Positions 21,880 through 30,513 of a stretch of DNA of 64,000 bases are shown here, one piece after another. The position numbers were made by a program, and so were the translations under genes. Each line of letters opens with the position of its first letter. The stretch's first letter is position 1. This DNA is from Lysinibacillus xylanilyticus (GTDB lineage: Bacteria; Bacillota; Bacilli; Bacillales_A; Planococcaceae), in contig NZ_MDDN01000003.1 in NCBI RefSeq assembly GCF_001708185.1, forward strand, positions 248,001 through 312,000, in the 5' to 3' direction. The notes below the pieces were generated by a model, which saw only the letters and a list, made by a program, of their open reading frames with translations, was not told the origin of the DNA and searched no databases.

Positions 21880-23241
21880 ATGAAAGACAATCATCAAGAT
21901 TCACAGCTAAAGCGCGGATTAAGTACTCGTCACATGCAATTAATTGCACTTGGCGGATCCATTGGGGTCGGTTTATTTTATGGTTCTAGTTCAACGATTC
22001 AAATGGCTGGGCCATCTATTTTACTTGCTTATTTAATTGGCGGATTAGTTATTTTCACAATTATGCGTGCATTAGGCGAAATGGCAGTAGAGGAACCTGT
22101 ATCAGGCTCGTTCAGTACGTACGCGAATAAATATTTAGGACGCTTTGCTGGGTTCTTATCTGGTTGGACGTATTGGTTCATGTGGATTGTCGTTGGCATG
22201 GCAGAATTAACAGTAGTCGGTGTATACATTAACTACTGGTTCCCTGATATTCCACAATGGGTATCTGCCCTTGTAGTACTTATTATTATGACGCTTGTAA
22301 ACTTAGCAAATGTAAAAGCTTACGGAGAATTCGAATTCTGGTTTGCGATGATTAAAGTTGTTGCGATTATCGGTATGATCGTTCTAGGATTAGCCATTAT
22401 TTTCTTCGGTGTGGGCAACCACGGTGAAGCAATTGGCTTCGATAATTTATGGGCACACGGTGGCTTCATGCCAAACGGTTTCCATGGTATTTTAATGTCA
22501 CTAGTATTAGTTATGTTCTCGTTCGGTGGGGTTGAATTAGTTGGTATTTCTGCAGGAGAAGCAAAAAACCCTAGCAAGTCAATTCCTTCAGCTATTAACA
22601 ACATCGTTTGGCGTATTTTAATTTTCTACATTGGTGCATTAGGCGTTATGATGGTTATTTATCCTTGGAACGAAGTTGGTTCAGAAGGTAGCCCGTTCGT
22701 TCAAATTTTCGATTACGTCGGCATCCCTGCTGCGGCTCACATTATTAACTTTGTTGTAATTACAGCAGCAATGTCTGCGTTTAATAGTGGTTTATACGGT
22801 TCAGGACGTATGCTACACAACTTATCGGTACAAAAAAATGCTCCAAAATATTTTAAAACAGTAAGCAAAAATGGTAGTCCGCGCAGAGGGATTTTATTTT
22901 CTTCAGCGGTGTTATTAATTGCGGTTGTCTTAAACTATGTAGTACCTGAAAAAGTGTTCATCTATATTTCTGCTGTTGCGACTGTTGCAGTCATTACAAG
23001 CTGGATGATTATTTTATTAGCACAATTAAAATTTAGAAAGTCAAAAACGAAAGAGGAAGTAGCCGAACTGAAATTCAAAATTCCGCTTTATCCACTTTCT
23101 ACGTATATTGCCATTGCATTCTTATTAATGGTTATTGTGTTAATGGCGTTTATTCCAGATATGCGTGTTGCTCTAACCGTCGCACCTGTTTGGTTTTTAA
23201 TCTTATTTGTAGGATACAAAGTAATGAATGTTAAAAAGTAG
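21880..23241 (+). CDS. Amino-acid permease (APC/AAT family), T-box controlled
   Basis: A 453-residue permease with about twelve membrane helices. The AAT-family signatures are present: LIALGGSIGVGLFYGSSSTI near residue 25, EMAVEEPVSGSFSTYANKYLG near 70, and GGVELVGISAGEAKNPSKSIP near 215. TATGAGGAG precedes the ATG. The T-box leader implies that it imports the amino acid whose tRNA is sensed, tentatively isoleucine or another branched-chain amino acid. Sequence alone cannot separate this from proline, histidine or GABA permeases of the same family. Confidence 0.85.
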   Translation: MKDNHQDSQLKRGLSTRHMQLIALGGSIGVGLFYGSSSTIQMAGPSILLAYLIGGLVIFTIMRALGEMAVEEPVSGSFSTYANKYLGRFAGFLSGWTYWFMWIVVGMAELTVVGVYINYWFPDIPQWVSALVVLIIMTLVNLANVKAYGEFEFWFAMIKVVAIIGMIVLGLAIIFFGVGNHGEAIGFDNLWAHGGFMPNGFHGILMSLVLVMFSFGGVELVGISAGEAKNPSKSIPSAINNIVWRILIFYIGALGVMMVIYPWNEVGSEGSPFVQIFDYVGIPAAAHIINFVVITAAMSAFNSGLYGSGRMLHNLSVQKNAPKYFKTVSKNGSPRRGILFSSAVLLIAVVLNYVVPEKVFIYISAVATVAVITSWMIILLAQLKFRKSKTKEEVAELKFKIPLYPLSTYIAIAFLLMVIVLMAFIPDMRVALTVAPVWFLILFVGYKVMNVKK

Positions 23242-23803
23242 TTTAATCATTTCATTTAACTGATACTTCTTTAACGAAGACATATATTAAAAAATCCTTT
23301 TGGTTAACTCGATTGGTTACATCTATCTCAAGATTAATAATTTTTATACACTAGTAAACGTTAATACGTTCCCAAATGAAAGTTTGGACATACACCAAAA
23401 TGCCACGAATGTTGTGATATCAACGTTTCGTGGCTTTTCCTATGAACATTATTTATACAGCTTTTTATGCAAGAAGAGCAAACACTGGATACATCAATAT
23501 TTACACGTTTAGGGCTTACACGTTATTTCTAAACATTGTAAGTCTGTATTTTTCTGGCGCTACCCTTTTTGTAGTATTTTTTTGAAGACTTCTAATGTGG
23601 AAATGAATTTCCACGAGGAGAATGTAAAGTGCTTGTTAAGCAATCGGGCGCGATTGTTGAGCAACACCATGACGAAATGATCAAACTTTTAAAAAAACGA
23701 AACTAATATTTGCTGATAAGGAATCCATTTTGATCAAACTTTATTTCAAAGCAACAAATGTCATCCACAACTTTTGGTGATTAGCCATTTTTCACATAAA
23801 AAT
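23242..23803. other. Intergenic region with decayed sequence
   Basis: About 560 bp without an intact gene. It contains a 25-codon open stretch at about 23629-23706 (+) starting GTG and reading VLVKQSGAIVEQHHDEM, probably a gene remnant of unknown family. It also holds a palindromic CCACGAA...TTCGTGG pair (about 23400-23434) and one end of the MITE-like element (23755-23790). No promoter was identified. Confidence 0.35.
23755..23790. repeat. Solo end of the MITE-like element
   Basis: TGTCATCCACAACTTTTGGT followed by GATTAGCC resembles the right end of the element at 43361-43690 (CCCACGACTTTCGGTGATGAGCC). The remainder of the element is not present here. Confidence 0.5.
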
Positions 23804-23858
23804 AAAAGAATCTGCGCACCATCTAAATAAATATCTCAGATGTCTTACAGATTCTTTT
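23804..23858 (-). terminator. Terminator of the TrmB-like gene
   Basis: AAAAGAATCTG pairs with CAGATTCTTTT, with an inner ATCT/AGAT stem. A broken T run follows on the minus strand. Confidence 0.65.
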
Positions 23859-23873
23859 TTAATACCATTTTAT

Positions 23874-24656
23874 TTACTCTACGAAAAAGGCTTTACGTTC
23901 TTTTGTAATCCATTCCTCAAGCCCCTTATCATCACGCTTTAACAAACGATTGACAAGGACGTCATGCCATATATAATCCTCTAATAAATAAATATGAACT
24001 GGATCATTTGTAATAAATGCCATTTCTTGATTGGACGGTGAATGGCCGTAAATCATTTCCTGACCATCTACAGATAAAATAAACCAATGGGGCGTGGAAG
24101 CTTTCCTCGTATATTGCGTAATACGGTGCTGGTCAATGGAAGCTTCATTATCCTCCACATATAAGGTAATCCCATGAACAGGAATATGCTTTGCCACCTG
24201 ATGAATGTCTTCCCGTAACGCATCGTACATATCTTCCCACATCGATAAAATAACCTTTTTTTTCGCTTTTTTGATTAATGATTGACAGTAATTGACGATT
24301 GCCTGTTTCCCTTTTAGCATGACAACCTTATGTTCCACTTCTTGCTCTTTCGTTTCTAATTTTTCTAATTGAGTACTAATCGACGTAAAACTCGATTGCC
24401 AACGTTGCTGAATTTGCTGTAAAAACACAGCGACAGGAATGGAAGAGTAAGTCGTTTGATCTGTCGTTTCTTCTTTCAGTACTAGCCCTTTTTCAACAAG
24501 TACACCAAGTATGTCATATATTCTAGCCCGTGGAATACCTGAGTTTTTGCTCACTTGATAGGCACTTACATGACTATTTTGTACGAGTGCTGTATAGGCC
24601 TTTGCTTCATATTCTGTAAATCCCAGTTCTTTTAATTGGGCGATTAATGCATCCAT
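23874..24656 (-). CDS. TrmB-family transcriptional regulator
   Basis: A 260-residue regulator. The N-terminal winged helix (about 5-75) is the TrmB type: LGFTEYEAKAYTALVQ, then SAYQVSKNSGIPRARIYDILGVLVEKGLV. A short coiled coil (about 90-115) follows, then a C-terminal effector domain. Family members bind sugars or other small molecules and control transport genes. It is a single gene here with no obvious target next to it, so its ligand and regulon are unknown. A truncated MITE-like element lies about 25 bp upstream of the start and may have displaced its original promoter. Confidence 0.8.
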   Translation of the reverse strand: MDALIAQLKELGFTEYEAKAYTALVQNSHVSAYQVSKNSGIPRARIYDILGVLVEKGLVLKEETTDQTTYSSIPVAVFLQQIQQRWQSSFTSISTQLEKLETKEQEVEHKVVMLKGKQAIVNYCQSLIKKAKKKVILSMWEDMYDALREDIHQVAKHIPVHGITLYVEDNEASIDQHRITQYTRKASTPHWFILSVDGQEMIYGHSPSNQEMAFITNDPVHIYLLEDYIWHDVLVNRLLKRDDKGLEEWITKERKAFFVE

Positions 24657-24680
24657 CCAATTCCTCCATAACTATATTTC

Positions 24681-24868
24681 GGGCTCCTCACCATAAGTGT
24701 GGTTGATTTCCATTCCCACTGGGCGCTTTCATAGGGGCGTCCGATGAGCCACTTGGGCCTACACAATGTAGGTCAAGAAAGCATTATCACGGGATGTGAT
24801 GCTCTTAACCTTCGTTCCTCTATCGATGATCCCTAAGAAGTCACCCAGTCTCCACACCAATCAACCTA
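24681..24868. repeat. MITE-like element, right-truncated copy
   Basis: This 188-bp stretch shares most of the core of 43361-43690, including GTGTGGTTGATTTCC, GGGCGCTTTC, GCGTCCGATGAGCC, GGGCCTACAC and CTTCGTTCCTCTATCG. An inner inverted repeat is formed by GGTTGATT...ACTGGG and CCCAGT...AATCAACC. The GC-rich middle block and the right outer terminal repeat of the full copy are missing. Confidence 0.75.
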
Positions 24869-24962
24869 TATCAATTTCGCTTTGGCGTAATTGCGTCCAG
24901 ATTATGAAAAAAACGCTTATTTTCGGGTGTACAAATAGTTCCTGTAATAAGCTCTATAATAA

Positions 24963-25436
24963 TTACCAGACAGGTCTTATTTTCGTTGGTAATTCACCTT
25001 CATTTATTTCATAAACTAATTTACTTAAATCTTCTTTGAGCATTTGTAGTCGTTCCACACCTATTTTTTTAATCCACTGTTGCTCAATCTCATCCAGTAT
25101 CTTCTTTTTTGCATTAACTACTAACCAACCTCGTTCGGTCAAAACAATAATTTTCCCTCTCTTATCAGTGGGATGAGCTTTGCGCATTACATAATCACGT
25201 TGCTCAAGATAATCCACCATTTTGCTCACAGCTTGCTTAGTAATGCCTAAATATTCGGCTATTTCTATACCTGTAGCTCCATTGGGAATGATGCTTTTAA
25301 ACATAAAGCCATGTACAGGTCTAATATCCTCAAATCCCAATACACTCAATCTGTCATGCAGTTCATTAATTGATGTGCTAAAGGATAATGATAAAAGTGA
25401 TGTAAGATCCAACTCATTAAATCCTTCATGATTCAT
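24963..25436 (-). CDS. MarR-family transcriptional repressor
   Basis: A 157-residue MarR-type winged-helix protein. The DNA-binding part (about 55-110) includes GATGIEIAEYLGITKQAVSKMVDYLEQRDYVMRKAHPTDKRGKIIVLTERG, with the usual DxRGK wing. The ATG at 25436 follows GAGGAGGG; an in-frame TTG nine codons upstream lacks a site. It is transcribed away from the DUF3238-like and azoreductase genes. Two matching 17-bp palindromes lie between them, so it probably represses itself and the divergent pair until an electrophile or quinone-like compound is sensed (inference from azoreductase). Confidence 0.85.
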   Translation of the reverse strand: MNHEGFNELDLTSLLSLSFSTSINELHDRLSVLGFEDIRPVHGFMFKSIIPNGATGIEIAEYLGITKQAVSKMVDYLEQRDYVMRKAHPTDKRGKIIVLTERGWLVVNAKKKILDEIEQQWIKKIGVERLQMLKEDLSKLVYEINEGELPTKIRPVW

Positions 25437-25457
25437 ACTTAAACCCTCCTCAAACAA

Positions 25458-25523
25458 AGTCAATTAGGTTGACTTTATTTGAAACACATTGTACTATACA
25501 CAATGTAGTCAATCAAGTTGACT
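25458..25523. promoter_or_regulatory. Divergent promoters with paired MarR operators
   Basis: Two near-identical palindromes, AGTCAATTAGGTTGACT (25458-25474) and AGTCAATCAAGTTGACT (25507-25523), lie 49 bp apart. Between them is a third inverted repeat, ACATTGT/ACAATGT (25486-25506). The rightward promoter uses -35 TTGACT (25469) and -10 TACTAT (25492) with a 17-bp spacer. The leftward promoter uses TTGATT and TACAAT, also 17 bp. Each -35 overlaps one palindrome, as expected for repression. Confidence 0.8.
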
Positions 25524-25599
25524 ATAATTCGATTACAAAAGAAATAGGATACACCCAAACAAATTTAGCAAATTAATCAAATAAATTATGGAGGTTTCC

Positions 25600-26184
25600 A
25601 TGAATACTATCGTTAAAGTTAGAGCAAGTGTATTTATACCAATGTCTTGGACTGAACCTAAGAAGGATACTCAAACAGGAAACGTGATTCAATTTGAAGG
25701 TGACTCACGTGAATTTACACCATATGCTGTAAACGCAATGCGTTCCAGAATTGAACAAGAAGTGGTTGTAGATTTTTATAAAAAAGACATATTCACATAT
25801 GCAAATACAGGCATAACAACGGAAAGAATTATAACTCCCGATGGATCCGTTATTAAAAAAACTGGAAAAGCTAGTACTGACGGTATTTTGTGTACTGATA
25901 TTAAATGGGGATCAGATGACGTCAAATTTCAAATGAGTGCTAGTGCCAGCAACCCATTAAATGTATATGCACCTCCCGTTGATTATCTATTAACTGTACA
26001 TGTCAAAAAAGATGGTACTGTCGATATTCACGGTGAACATGACGGATTCCCTTGTTTTGAATTTTATAAGCAAGTAAATTTTGGTCCGTTTGAGAAAATT
26101 CATACACATGACTTCAGAGAAACTGGTGATACTGCTGAAGCTCTAGGTGGAGACATGGAGTATAGTTTCACAAAGAAATTGTAA
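25600..26184 (+). CDS. DUF3238-like protein of unknown function
   Basis: A 194-residue soluble protein with no signal peptide or membrane helix. It resembles the DUF3238 family by its start (VKVRASVFIPMSWTEP), GDSREF, SRIEQEVVVDF and the TGITTE segment; no enzyme motif is visible. The ATG at 25600 has GGAGGT five bases upstream, better than an ATG four codons earlier. It lies directly behind the MarR operators and 56 bp before azoR, so it is probably part of the same inducible unit. It may take part in detoxification, but only by association. Confidence 0.65.
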   Translation: MNTIVKVRASVFIPMSWTEPKKDTQTGNVIQFEGDSREFTPYAVNAMRSRIEQEVVVDFYKKDIFTYANTGITTERIITPDGSVIKKTGKASTDGILCTDIKWGSDDVKFQMSASASNPLNVYAPPVDYLLTVHVKKDGTVDIHGEHDGFPCFEFYKQVNFGPFEKIHTHDFRETGDTAEALGGDMEYSFTKKL

Positions 26185-26240
26185 AGATATATGGTTCCCT
26201 ATTTAAAACAACATAAGAGTAGCACCAGGAGGAAAAGAAA

Positions 26241-26867
26241 ATGACAACAGTTTTATTTGTAAAAGCGAACAATCGTCCCGCAGACCAAGCGGTGAGTGTG
26301 AAATTATATGAAACATTTTTAGCAAGCTATAAAGAATCACATCCAAATGATACAGTGGTAGAACTTGATTTATACAATGAAGAATTGCCATATGTAGGAG
26401 TAGATATGATTAATGGTACATTCAAGGCTAGTAGAGGATTAGATTTAACAGTACTAGAAGCAAAAGCTGTTGCTGTCGCTGATAAATATTTAGATCAATT
26501 CCTTGCAGCTGATAAAGTTGTGTTTGGTTTCCCATTATGGAACTTAACAATTCCAGCTGTATTACACACTTATATTGATTATTTAAACCGCGCGGGCAAA
26601 ACATTTAAATATACACCAGACGGTCCAGTAGGTCTAATTGGAGATACGAAAATTGTATTATTAAACGCGAGTGGCGGTGTCTATTCTGAAGGACCAAAAG
26701 CAGAGTTAGAAATGGCTGTTAAATATGTAGCAAGCATGATGAACTTTTTCGGTGTAAAAAATCTAGAGAAAATAGTGATTGAAGGTCACAATCAATTCCC
26801 TGATAAAGCGGAAGAAATTATTGCAACAGGACTTGAAAAGGCTGTTAAAGTTGCAAGTATTTTTTAA
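26241..26867 (+). CDS. azoR: FMN-dependent NADH-azoreductase / quinone reductase
   Basis: A flavodoxin-fold reductase of 208 residues, the normal AzoR length. Family landmarks are VLFVKANNRP at the N-terminus, GFPLWNLTIPAVLHTYIDYLNRAGKTFKYT in the FMN and active-site region (about 95-125) and LLNASGGVYSE (about 141-151). These enzymes reduce quinones and azo compounds with NADH, two electrons at a time. AGGAGG precedes the ATG. Its place downstream of MarR operators fits the quinone-responsive azoreductase systems known in Bacillus. Confidence 0.9.
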   Translation: MTTVLFVKANNRPADQAVSVKLYETFLASYKESHPNDTVVELDLYNEELPYVGVDMINGTFKASRGLDLTVLEAKAVAVADKYLDQFLAADKVVFGFPLWNLTIPAVLHTYIDYLNRAGKTFKYTPDGPVGLIGDTKIVLLNASGGVYSEGPKAELEMAVKYVASMMNFFGVKNLEKIVIEGHNQFPDKAEEIIATGLEKAVKVASIF

Positions 26868-26921
26868 TTAGTCAAAACTATCACTCTTTATGGCAGTATC
26901 AACACTATTATTTTTATATAA

Positions 26922-26958
26922 AGTATGGAGCGAAATCTAATTTCACTCCATATTTTTT
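26922..26958 (+). terminator. Terminator after azoR
   Basis: TATGGAGCGAAAT pairs with ATTTCACTCCATA with one wobble, followed by TTTTTT. Confidence 0.8.
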
Positions 26959-27188
26959 ATTCTTCCTTTTATTCAAAGGCTACTTCACAATATATGCCTT
27001 TTTAACCCTATCCTCTTTTCCCTTTACTTCAAGTGATGGGAATCTCTTTAATTCAACTTAGATACAAATACAGTCTAGACTTAATTTAATAGTATCGTTT
27101 TTAAAATAATAATACCCTCAATCTGTTTACATGAATCTAAATTTTGTAGATCATTTACTTACGAAAAAGTCTTTACAGCGACTTGAAA

Positions 27189-27216
27189 TTTAGTTACTAT
27201 TTCAGTAGTAACTAAA
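27189..27216 (+). promoter_or_regulatory. Inverted repeat before the TauE/SafE gene, candidate operator
   Basis: TTTAGTTACT and AGTAACTAAA form a perfect 10-bp inverted repeat with an 8-base centre, ending 15 bp before the ATG at 27232. The size and symmetry suit a MarR- or HxlR-type repressor. No T run follows, so a terminator is unlikely. Confidence 0.55.
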
Positions 27217-27231
27217 TATAGAGGTGCAAAC

Positions 27232-28005
27232 ATGGCATTTGAATTAGATTTAAATTTAGTAATCTTATTAATATCTTTCGGATTTCTAGCTGCATTTGTA
27301 GACGCAGTTGTTGGAGGGGGTGGCTTAATTGCCTTGCCTGCCCTCATGTTTGCTGGTTTAAATCCGGCTGCAGCAGTTGCGACCAATAAACTTGCCGGTA
27401 CAATGGGCGCTTTAACATCAACTATTTCCTTTTATCGTTCTGGACAGCTAGAAATCCGTCCCGTACTCAAATACTTTCCACTAGCTTTTGTCGGATCGCT
27501 ACTTGGGGCATGGACAGTTCATTTAATCAATCCTGAATTATTAAAACCACTCATGCTCATCATGCTTGCTGCTGTTGCAATCTATACAATCTTTAAAAAA
27601 GATTGGGGCTCTGTATCTGCAGTTAAACATTTATCACATACTCATTTATTTTTATTTATGATTTTGTTATTTAGCATTGGATTTTATGATGGGTTTCTTG
27701 GTCCTGGAACTGGCTCTTTTTTAATCTTTAGCTTTTTACTCATCGGGTTTGATTTTTTAAAAGCGGCGGGAAATGCAAAGTTTTTAAATTTAGCAAGTAA
27801 TGTTGCAGGTCTTTTGATGTTCGCCTACTTAGGGCACATTCATTATGTTTATGGATTATTGATGGGCGTAGCTCAAATTGGTGGTGCAATGGTAGGCTCG
27901 CGCGTAGCGATAAAAAAAGGGAGCGGCTTTGTACGTGTGCTGTTTATTATCGTAACGATTACATTGCTAACTAAAAATGCTTATGATTACATAATAGTTC
28001 ATTAA
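27232..28005 (+). CDS. TauE/SafE (TSUP) family anion permease
   Basis: A 257-residue membrane protein with eight predicted helices, normal for the TSUP family. It has the N-terminal repeat motif FVDAVVGGGGLIALPALMFAG and the second-half counterpart GFYDGFLGPGTGSFL, typical of this internally duplicated family. Members export sulfite, sulfoacetate or similar small anions. The substrate here is unknown. AGAGGTG precedes the ATG and a palindromic operator candidate lies just upstream. Confidence 0.85.
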   Translation: MAFELDLNLVILLISFGFLAAFVDAVVGGGGLIALPALMFAGLNPAAAVATNKLAGTMGALTSTISFYRSGQLEIRPVLKYFPLAFVGSLLGAWTVHLINPELLKPLMLIMLAAVAIYTIFKKDWGSVSAVKHLSHTHLFLFMILLFSIGFYDGFLGPGTGSFLIFSFLLIGFDFLKAAGNAKFLNLASNVAGLLMFAYLGHIHYVYGLLMGVAQIGGAMVGSRVAIKKGSGFVRVLFIIVTITLLTKNAYDYIIVH

Positions 28006-28040
28006 AAAAACGCTGTAGATATGTTATCTACGGCGTTTTT
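28004..28040 (+). terminator. Terminator after the TauE/SafE gene
   Basis: AAAACGCTGTAGATA pairs with TATCTACGGCGTTTT, then a T run. It is almost the same sequence as the hairpin at 28602-28638 on the far side of the repeat array. Confidence 0.85.
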
Positions 28041-28062
28041 GCATGTCAACAAACTTTCGGGG

Positions 28063-28600
28063 CGTTCTCCCCTTCATTTCGAAGGTTCTTTCCGTCGCTC
28101 CAGTGGTTCTTTCCGTCAGTTCGGAGATTCTTTCCGTCGCTCCAGGGGCTATCCGTCATTTCAGAGGTTCTATCCATCATTTCAAAGGTTCTATCCACAA
28201 CTTTGGACGGTCTATCCATCATTTCGAAGGTTCTATCCGTCACTTCAATGATTCTTTCCGTCAGTTCGGAGATTCTTTCCCTCGCTTCAGGGGCTATCCG
28301 TCATTTCAGAGGTTCTATCCATCATTTCAAAGGTTCTATCCACAACTTTGGACGGTCTATCCATCATTTCGAAGGTTCTATCCGTCACTTCAATGATTCT
28401 TTCCGTCACTTCAATGGTTCTTTCCGTCACTTGAAAGGTTTCATCCGTCGCTCCAGTGGTTCTTTCCGTCATTCCGGAGATTCTTTCCGTCGCTCCAGGG
28501 GCTATCCATCATTTCAAAGGTTCTATCCACAACTTTGGACGGTCTATCCATCATTTCGAAGGTTCTATCCACGACTTTGAACGTTCTATTCATCTCCAAT
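28063..28600. repeat. 21-bp-period TTCTATCCRTCAYTTC intergenic array
   Basis: About 25 copies of a degenerate ~21-bp unit with core TTCTATCCRTCAYTTC fill this gap. Some units are 20 or 22 bp. Blocks of about seven units recur (for example starting GGGGCTATCC at 28145 and again at 28290), showing segmental duplication. The two bordering terminators are nearly identical. Open frames across it are a consequence of the period being divisible by three, and no ribosome site supports translation. Confidence 0.92.
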
Positions 28601-28601
28601 A

Positions 28602-28638
28602 GAAAACGCCGTAGATATTCTATCTCTACGACGTTTTC
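28602..28638 (-). terminator. Terminator of panF
   Basis: AAAACGCCGTAGA pairs with TCTACGACGTTTT, with A/T runs on both sides. It is a near copy of the hairpin at 28004-28040. Confidence 0.8.
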
Positions 28639-28642
28639 TTAG

Positions 28643-30088
28643 TTAAATAAATAGCTTTTCATCTTTAAATTTATGACTAGTTAATAAGCTAACTAAAACA
28701 AATATGAATAAAGAAGCGACAATTGGAATTGTTACGGTATGCATACCAAAGACGGATGGGTAAAAACGATCAATAATAATATATAAGGTCATACCCGAAA
28801 TCATCGACGCAATTGCACCATATTTATTGGCCTTTTTCCAGTATAGTCCTAATACAACGGACCAAATAAAGACAGCCTCAAGTCCACCGAAAGCAAATAA
28901 ATTCAGCCATACTAATAAATCTGGTGGATTTAGTGCAAAAACGACAACGGCTAAACCAATAACTGTTGTGACAATAAAACTTGCACGCTTAATTTCCGTA
29001 TCGTTTGCTGTCGGCTTAATATAATTTAAGTAAATATCTTTTACTACAGTGGAGCTTACAAGCATCAGTAGCGCGTTGACGGTAGACATTGTAGCTGCCA
29101 TCGGTGCTGCTAAGACAATGCCCGCTAAAAACGGCGGTAAAACCTCCAATGTCAGCAGTGGCATAACTTTATCACCAATTTCTATGCCCGGTAAAACTGG
29201 TCGCGCAAATACACCAATTAAATGCATCCCAAACATAATTGTCCCTATGGCAATAGTGCCAATGATAATGGCTAAATGCATACTTTTTGAATCTTTATAG
29301 CTCATGGCACGAACTGCAATTTGTGGAAGGCCTACAACGCCAACCCCTATTAAAATCCAAAATGTAGAAACGTATAATGGCGTTAATTCACCTTCTGCTC
29401 CAAAAGGAGACACAAGATTTGGATTTTCCGCAACAAGGGAGGCCATAATATTATCGATTCCCCCACCAGCAATGATTGTCCCAATTAATAAAATAATTGT
29501 TCCAATGACCATAATCGAGCCTTGTACTGTATCCGTTAATGCAACAGCACGGAAGCCCCCAATGATAACATAAACTAATACGGAAATGGCAAAAATAAAG
29601 AGTGCAGTTGTGTAGTTTAAGCCAGTTAATGATTCGATTAGACGAGCACCACCTACCCATTGTGCCATCATCGCTGAAAATAAAAAGATGATAATACTAA
29701 TGGCTGATAGAATAACAATGACATGACTCTTATAACGTTCTCGTAAAAAATCAATTAATGTGATGGCTTGATAACGTCTTGCGATAATAGCAAATTTCTT
29801 CCCTAAAATCATTAAAACAAAATAACCTGCAGGAAGCTGCGCCATCGCCAACAATACCCAGCCAAGCCCTTTCGTGTAAGCAACACCTGGACCACCAATA
29901 AAGCTACTTGCACTACCGTACGTGGCAATCATGGTCATGGCCAAAATGAAGCCACCCATTTCACGACCACCTAGAAAGTACTCCTGTAAAAATGAATTGG
30001 AAGCGCGTATATGCTTATTTGACCAGATACCAATACCAAAGATGATGACTAAAAATAATAACAGTGGAAAAATAACTTGCCAATGCAT
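28643..30088 (-). CDS. panF: Sodium/pantothenate symporter
   Basis: A solute:sodium symporter of 481 residues with about thirteen membrane helices. PanF-like features include EYFLGGREMGGFILAMTMIATYGSASSFIGGPGVAY at about 36-71 and the sodium-site region GFRAVALTDTVQGSIM at about 188-203. It follows a DUF997/YhdT gene, a pairing typical of panF in many bacteria, which supports pantothenate as substrate. The start overlaps the yhdT stop as TAATG. It brings in vitamin B5 for coenzyme A synthesis. Confidence 0.92.
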   Translation of the reverse strand: MHWQVIFPLLLFLVIIFGIGIWSNKHIRASNSFLQEYFLGGREMGGFILAMTMIATYGSASSFIGGPGVAYTKGLGWVLLAMAQLPAGYFVLMILGKKFAIIARRYQAITLIDFLRERYKSHVIVILSAISIIIFLFSAMMAQWVGGARLIESLTGLNYTTALFIFAISVLVYVIIGGFRAVALTDTVQGSIMVIGTIILLIGTIIAGGGIDNIMASLVAENPNLVSPFGAEGELTPLYVSTFWILIGVGVVGLPQIAVRAMSYKDSKSMHLAIIIGTIAIGTIMFGMHLIGVFARPVLPGIEIGDKVMPLLTLEVLPPFLAGIVLAAPMAATMSTVNALLMLVSSTVVKDIYLNYIKPTANDTEIKRASFIVTTVIGLAVVVFALNPPDLLVWLNLFAFGGLEAVFIWSVVLGLYWKKANKYGAIASMISGMTLYIIIDRFYPSVFGMHTVTIPIVASLFIFVLVSLLTSHKFKDEKLFI

Positions 30089-30351
30089 TATTGATCCACC
30101 TCCTCATCGTCAAATGGTACCTCTTTGAAAAAGAGTTTCATGACAACCCAGATTAAAATAATCATGAAGCCTGTCCCTGCGATACAGCTATAGAAAAACC
30201 ATGCAGGGAAACCGAATACATACGTATAGTTTGTCGGATCACCAGAGCCTAGTCCGTAAGCAAAGCCAAACCAAATGGCAAAGTTGACAATGACAAGTCC
30301 GATGCCGATAAGCGCCTCTCGATGCGCAATTTTAAAGCGTTGATCTTTCAA
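30088..30351 (-). CDS. yhdT: YhdT-family (DUF997) small membrane protein
   Basis: An 87-residue membrane protein with two helices (about 14-34 and 52-72) and an acidic C-terminus. It belongs to the YhdT/DUF997 family, nearly always encoded directly before panF, and probably forms an accessory subunit of the symporter. Translation is coupled to panF by a one-base stop/start overlap. TTTATTTTG and a weak AGGGGG site lie upstream of the ATG. Confidence 0.88.
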   Translation of the reverse strand: MKDQRFKIAHREALIGIGLVIVNFAIWFGFAYGLGSGDPTNYTYVFGFPAWFFYSCIAGTGFMIILIWVVMKLFFKEVPFDDEEVDQ

Positions 30352-30475
30352 AATAAAATCCCCCTAACCTACACTATTTTACTTGTATGTTCGTATTATG
30401 GGAACCTTTATGAAAAAAATAAATGACAGTTAGCAAATAAATATCTCTCCTTATCCTACTACGCATCTTAAATAT

Positions 30476-30505
30476 AAAAAACGCCTGGAAATCCAAGCGT
30501 TTTTT
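30476..30505 (-). terminator. Terminator downstream of the chemoreceptor pseudogene
   Basis: AAAAACGC-TGG and CCA-GCGTTTTT arms, with T/A runs on both sides. It is very similar to the hairpin at 32528-32556. Confidence 0.8.
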
Positions 30506-30513
30506 AGACATTT

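Noticed and set aside
28021..28580. Open frames of 60-125 codons on both strands of the 28-kb array
   Set aside because: The ~21-bp period is a multiple of three, so frames stay open by repetition. There are no ribosome sites and the region is bounded by terminators.
28063..28600. CRISPR array
   Set aside because: Units are degenerate and contiguous, with no unique spacers of constant length and no cas genes nearby.
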